A DNA stretch of 8,062 bases from JAGTRP01 sp050259815. Its GTDB lineage: Bacteria; Pseudomonadota; Gammaproteobacteria; Burkholderiales; Rhodocyclaceae. This document shows, one piece after another, positions 7,501 to 8,062 of this stretch. The stretch spans positions 1-8,062 of the forward strand of contig JBLNBI010000389.1 in assembly GCA_050259815.1 (NCBI GenBank), written 5' to 3'. Below the pieces are notes generated by a model, which was not told where the DNA came from, searched no databases, and saw nothing but the letters and a program-made list of their open reading frames with translations. Each line of letters opens with the position of its first letter. Position 1 is the stretch's first letter. The translations under genes were made by a program, and so were the position numbers.

Positions 7501-8062
7501 AGCCCGTTGCCGGCGGCGTCGGTGAGGATGCTGCCATTGCTTTGCAGGGCCAAGACCGTGATGCCGTCACTGTCGGTTTCGCCGGCCTGGATGGTGTAGG
7601 TGAAGACGAGCGCAGAGCTGCCCGAGCCGGAGGCGTAGGCGGCGTAGCGCGTGACCCCGCCGATATCGAGGGCCAGGCTCGGCATCCCGCCGCCGTTCAC
7701 CGTGATCGCCTCGCCGGCATTGACCGTGAAGCTCAGGGTCTGGCCCTCCTTGTAGCTGCCGTTGGCCGGGACGGACACCGAAGCCACCCCGGGCGCCGTC
7801 GTGTCGATGGTGACGGCCAGGCTGGCGGAGGCGGACGAAACGTTGCCGGCGGCATCGGTGGCCTTGGCGGTCAGGGTGTGGGCACCGGCGGAAAGGACGG
7901 ACGAGGTGATGGACCAGGTGCCGCCGGTGGCGGTGGTGGAACCCAGGACCGTGGTGCCGTCGGTGTCGTACAGGGTGACCGTGCTGCCGGATTCGGCGGT
8001 GCCGGTGAAGGTGGGCGTGGTGTTGCTGGTGAGGTTGTCGGTGGCCAGGATGCCGCTGTCGG
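4557..8062 (-). CDS. Giant Ig-like repeat surface protein, C-terminal 1167 residues (start outside window)
   Basis: The frame is open from the window edge to TGA at 4557, and the internal GTG at 7787 is not a real start because the repeat pattern continues upstream of it. Residues are numbered from the window edge. There is a partial 103-type Ig unit (1-90), three units of about 117-126 residues (91-452), one unit with SLDNGATWTDIT (453-556), three 103-residue units (557-865), and one shorter Ig-like unit (866-about 960). A Pro/Ala linker (about 962-994) follows, then a putative-Ig/cadherin-like domain (about 1025-1122) and a basic Ala/Leu-rich tail. Most units end with TDxAGN and (I/V)DTxAP, acidic motifs of the kind that bind calcium between domains in large bacterial adhesins such as SiiE and BapA. 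I see no cysteine in the whole segment, which is usual for long extracellular type I substrates. No RTX nonapeptides or sortase motif are visible. The likely role is a secreted or cell-surface adhesin, handled by the two adaptors encoded directly after it. The ligand is unknown. Confidence 0.9.
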   Translation of the reverse strand, partial: DSGILATDNLTSNTTPTFTGTAESGSTVTLYDTDGTTVLGSTTATGGTWSITSSVLSAGAHTLTAKATDAAGNVSSASASLAVTIDTTAPGVASVSVPANGSYKEGQTLSFTVNAGEAITVNGGGMPSLALDIGGVTRYAAYASGSGSSALVFTYTIQAGETDSDGITVLALQSNGSILTDAAGNGLTLTLNGVASTAGVLVDTTAPTVNSVTVPANGTYYNGQNLDFTVNFSEAVTVDTAGGTPRIAIWLDTGGTVYADYVSGSGTSSLVFRHSVGNGERDTTGIAVAALVTNGGTLRDAAGNDATLSLNSIGSTTAVKVDASQPSILNVTSSTADGDYKAGATITLTVTFSTAVNVDTTGGTPTLALGGGGTATYQGGSGSTTLTFAYTVGAGDNSADLDYASAAALSLNGATIKDTNGSHQDALLSLFVPGAAGSLGANKAIVVDTTAPVITFSNLALSADTGSSGSDFITATAGQTLTATLSGAPAGTDVVYGSLDNGATWTDITGKVAGTTLTWNGVTLAGSGTLKLKVTDAAGNDGTVYSQAYTLDTAAPNAPAAPDLAAASDSGISSSDNLTRITTPTLTGTAEAGSTVVLYDTDGTTVLGTTAADGSGRWSITSSALSEGNHTLTAKATDAAGNTSAASAGLAVTIDTSAPSAQGVPVLAAASDSGISSSDRLTRVATPTVTGTAEAGSTVVLYDTDGTTMLGTATADGSGRWSITASALSAGIHTLTAKATDGAGNTSAASAGLVVTIDTAAPGAPSAPDLIAASDSGASSSDDLTRITTPTVTGTAEAGSTVTLYDTDGTTVLGSAAADGSGRWSITASALSAGVHTLTARATDGAGNVSAASAGLAVTVDTAAPAITVAPLVTGSTTPTLTGTANEGTLAVTVGGATYTVIPVNGAWQLDLTTAVPASGRLALVPGNSYTVSVAAIDAAGNASTASGKLDVVVIARVLDSQPGVPPAPPLAQPMGIPPAPAQLPAPAPFLAPQTERILGGMPLSFGGERGVSPSEVRYSPGAGDAGLQLGRPMADQTLPAGQGAEIRIPADTFIGFGADGALQLSAMQANGRPLPNWIRFDAAKGTFVANPPPGVSGELTVRLSARDTDGRMVVTTFKIRVGGNRQAGQESPGRIGLSEQIRLAARPAGRLGHLAAHAAAVSRNSV
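4568..4572 (-). promoter_or_regulatory. Ribosome binding site deciding a TTG start for the GAF-HlyD gene
   Basis: The minus strand reads GAGGA, seven bases before TTG at 4560 but sixteen before ATG at 4551. The site lies inside the last codons of the Ig-repeat gene. The spacing favours the TTG start, whose codon overlaps the upstream TGA as TTGA. Confidence 0.5.
4695..4988 (-). other. C-terminal putative-Ig / cadherin-like domain of the giant protein
   Basis: About 98 residues contain ADQTLPAGQGAEIRIPADTF, LPNWIRFDAAKGTFVANPP and a GELTVRLSARDTDG stretch followed by TTFKIRV. The order 'LPxWxxFDxxxGTFxxxPP' then 'VxLxARDxDG' is typical of He_PIG/CADG-type domains as I remember them. It follows a Pro/Ala linker (5177-5079) and precedes a 44-residue basic tail, so it is probably the last folded domain and may be part of the export or anchoring signal. 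Confidence 0.65.
5466..6392 (-). repeat. Three tandem 309-bp repeats encoding 103-residue Ig-like domains
   Basis: Exact 309-base units lie at 6392-6084, 6083-5775 and 5774-5466. Each encodes an Ig-like domain running from a variable start through LAAASDSG-like sequence, TPTxTGTAEAGSTV, LYDTDGTT, DGSGRWSIT and HTLTA(K/R)ATD(A/G)AGN to DTxAP. By hand count neighbouring copies match at about 80% of residues. A perfect 59-base identity exists between 5937-5995 and 6246-6304, exactly 309 bases apart, which points to recent duplication or gene conversion. The domains resemble the Pfam bacterial Ig-like groups (Big_6/Big_13 type), from memory. Confidence 0.9.
6393..6704 (-). repeat. Single Ig-like unit with SLDNGATWTDIT motif
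   Basis: This 104-residue unit separates the two repeat blocks. It has a TATAGQTLTATLSGAPAGTD stretch, then YGSLDNGATWTDITG, LKLKVTDAAGND and a DTAAP end. It keeps the same boundary motifs as its neighbours but belongs to a third Ig-like sequence type. Confidence 0.65.
6705..7790 (-). repeat. Three divergent tandem Ig-like units of a second type
   Basis: The units lie at about 7790-7440, 7439-7083 and 7082-6705 and are 117, 119 and 126 residues long. They share the pattern GxYxxGxxxxxTVxFSxAVxV, then GGTPxxAL, YxxGSGxxxLxFxYxVGxG, a DxAGN-like turn, and VD at the end. Identity is much lower than among the 309-bp repeats, so this block is older. The pattern is common in giant Ig/cadherin-like proteobacterial surface proteins. 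Confidence 0.8.
7791..8060 (-). repeat. Partial fourth copy of the 103-residue Ig-like unit
   Basis: Translation of the window edge gives DSGILATDNLTSNTTPTF, LYDTDGTTVLGSTTATGG, TWSIT, HTLTAKATDAAGN and IDTTAP. This is the same family as the 309-bp repeats, but it is separated from them by about 1.4 kb of other Ig units. Its beginning is outside the window, so more copies may lie upstream. Confidence 0.85.

Noticed and set aside
7785..7787. GTG as the start of the Ig-repeat gene
   Set aside because: The same frame continues to the window edge with another Ig unit and a DTTAP boundary directly before this codon, so it is internal.

Overview
The window is high-GC DNA in which all four genes I can support lie on the minus strand and are tightly packed. 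Transcription runs from high to low coordinates. Two adaptor-type membrane proteins with HlyD regions and a giant Ig-repeat surface protein point to a Gram-negative, probably a proteobacterium. The codon and protein style would fit a betaproteobacterium, but nothing here fixes the lineage.

Layout in transcription order. (1) 8062-4557: the C-terminal 1167 residues of a giant, cysteine-free, Ig-like repeat protein whose start lies outside the window. It has one partial and three complete repeats of a 103-residue type, a block of four other Ig-like units, a further Ig-like unit, a Pro/Ala linker, a putative-Ig/cadherin-like domain and a short basic Ala-rich tail. No RTX glycine-rich nonapeptides are visible. 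(2) 4560-3187: a membrane-anchored HlyD-family adaptor with an N-terminal region that looks like a cytoplasmic GAF domain. (3) 3187-1088: a polytopic membrane protein that appears to fuse a PqqD-like N-terminal domain, an M50/site-2-type zinc protease core (HELGH plus NxxPxxxxDG) and a C-terminal HlyD-like region. (4) 977-1: the first 325 residues of a cobalamin-binding-type radical SAM protein resembling the BchE family. It has its own strong ribosome binding site after a 110-base gap, and its C-terminus is cut off by the window edge.

Genes 1 to 3 overlap by a few bases at each junction, so they almost certainly form one translationally coupled operon. My reading is that the two adaptors handle export, anchoring or processing of the Ig-repeat protein. 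The adaptors share an ungapped 32-residue C-terminal tail, which suggests that they are paralogous partners. No ABC ATPase or TolC-like gene is visible here. Whether the radical SAM gene belongs to the same pathway is open. The most interesting possibility is that an RRE-like (PqqD) domain, a site-2-type protease and a GAF sensor have been built into the adaptor pair of a giant surface protein.
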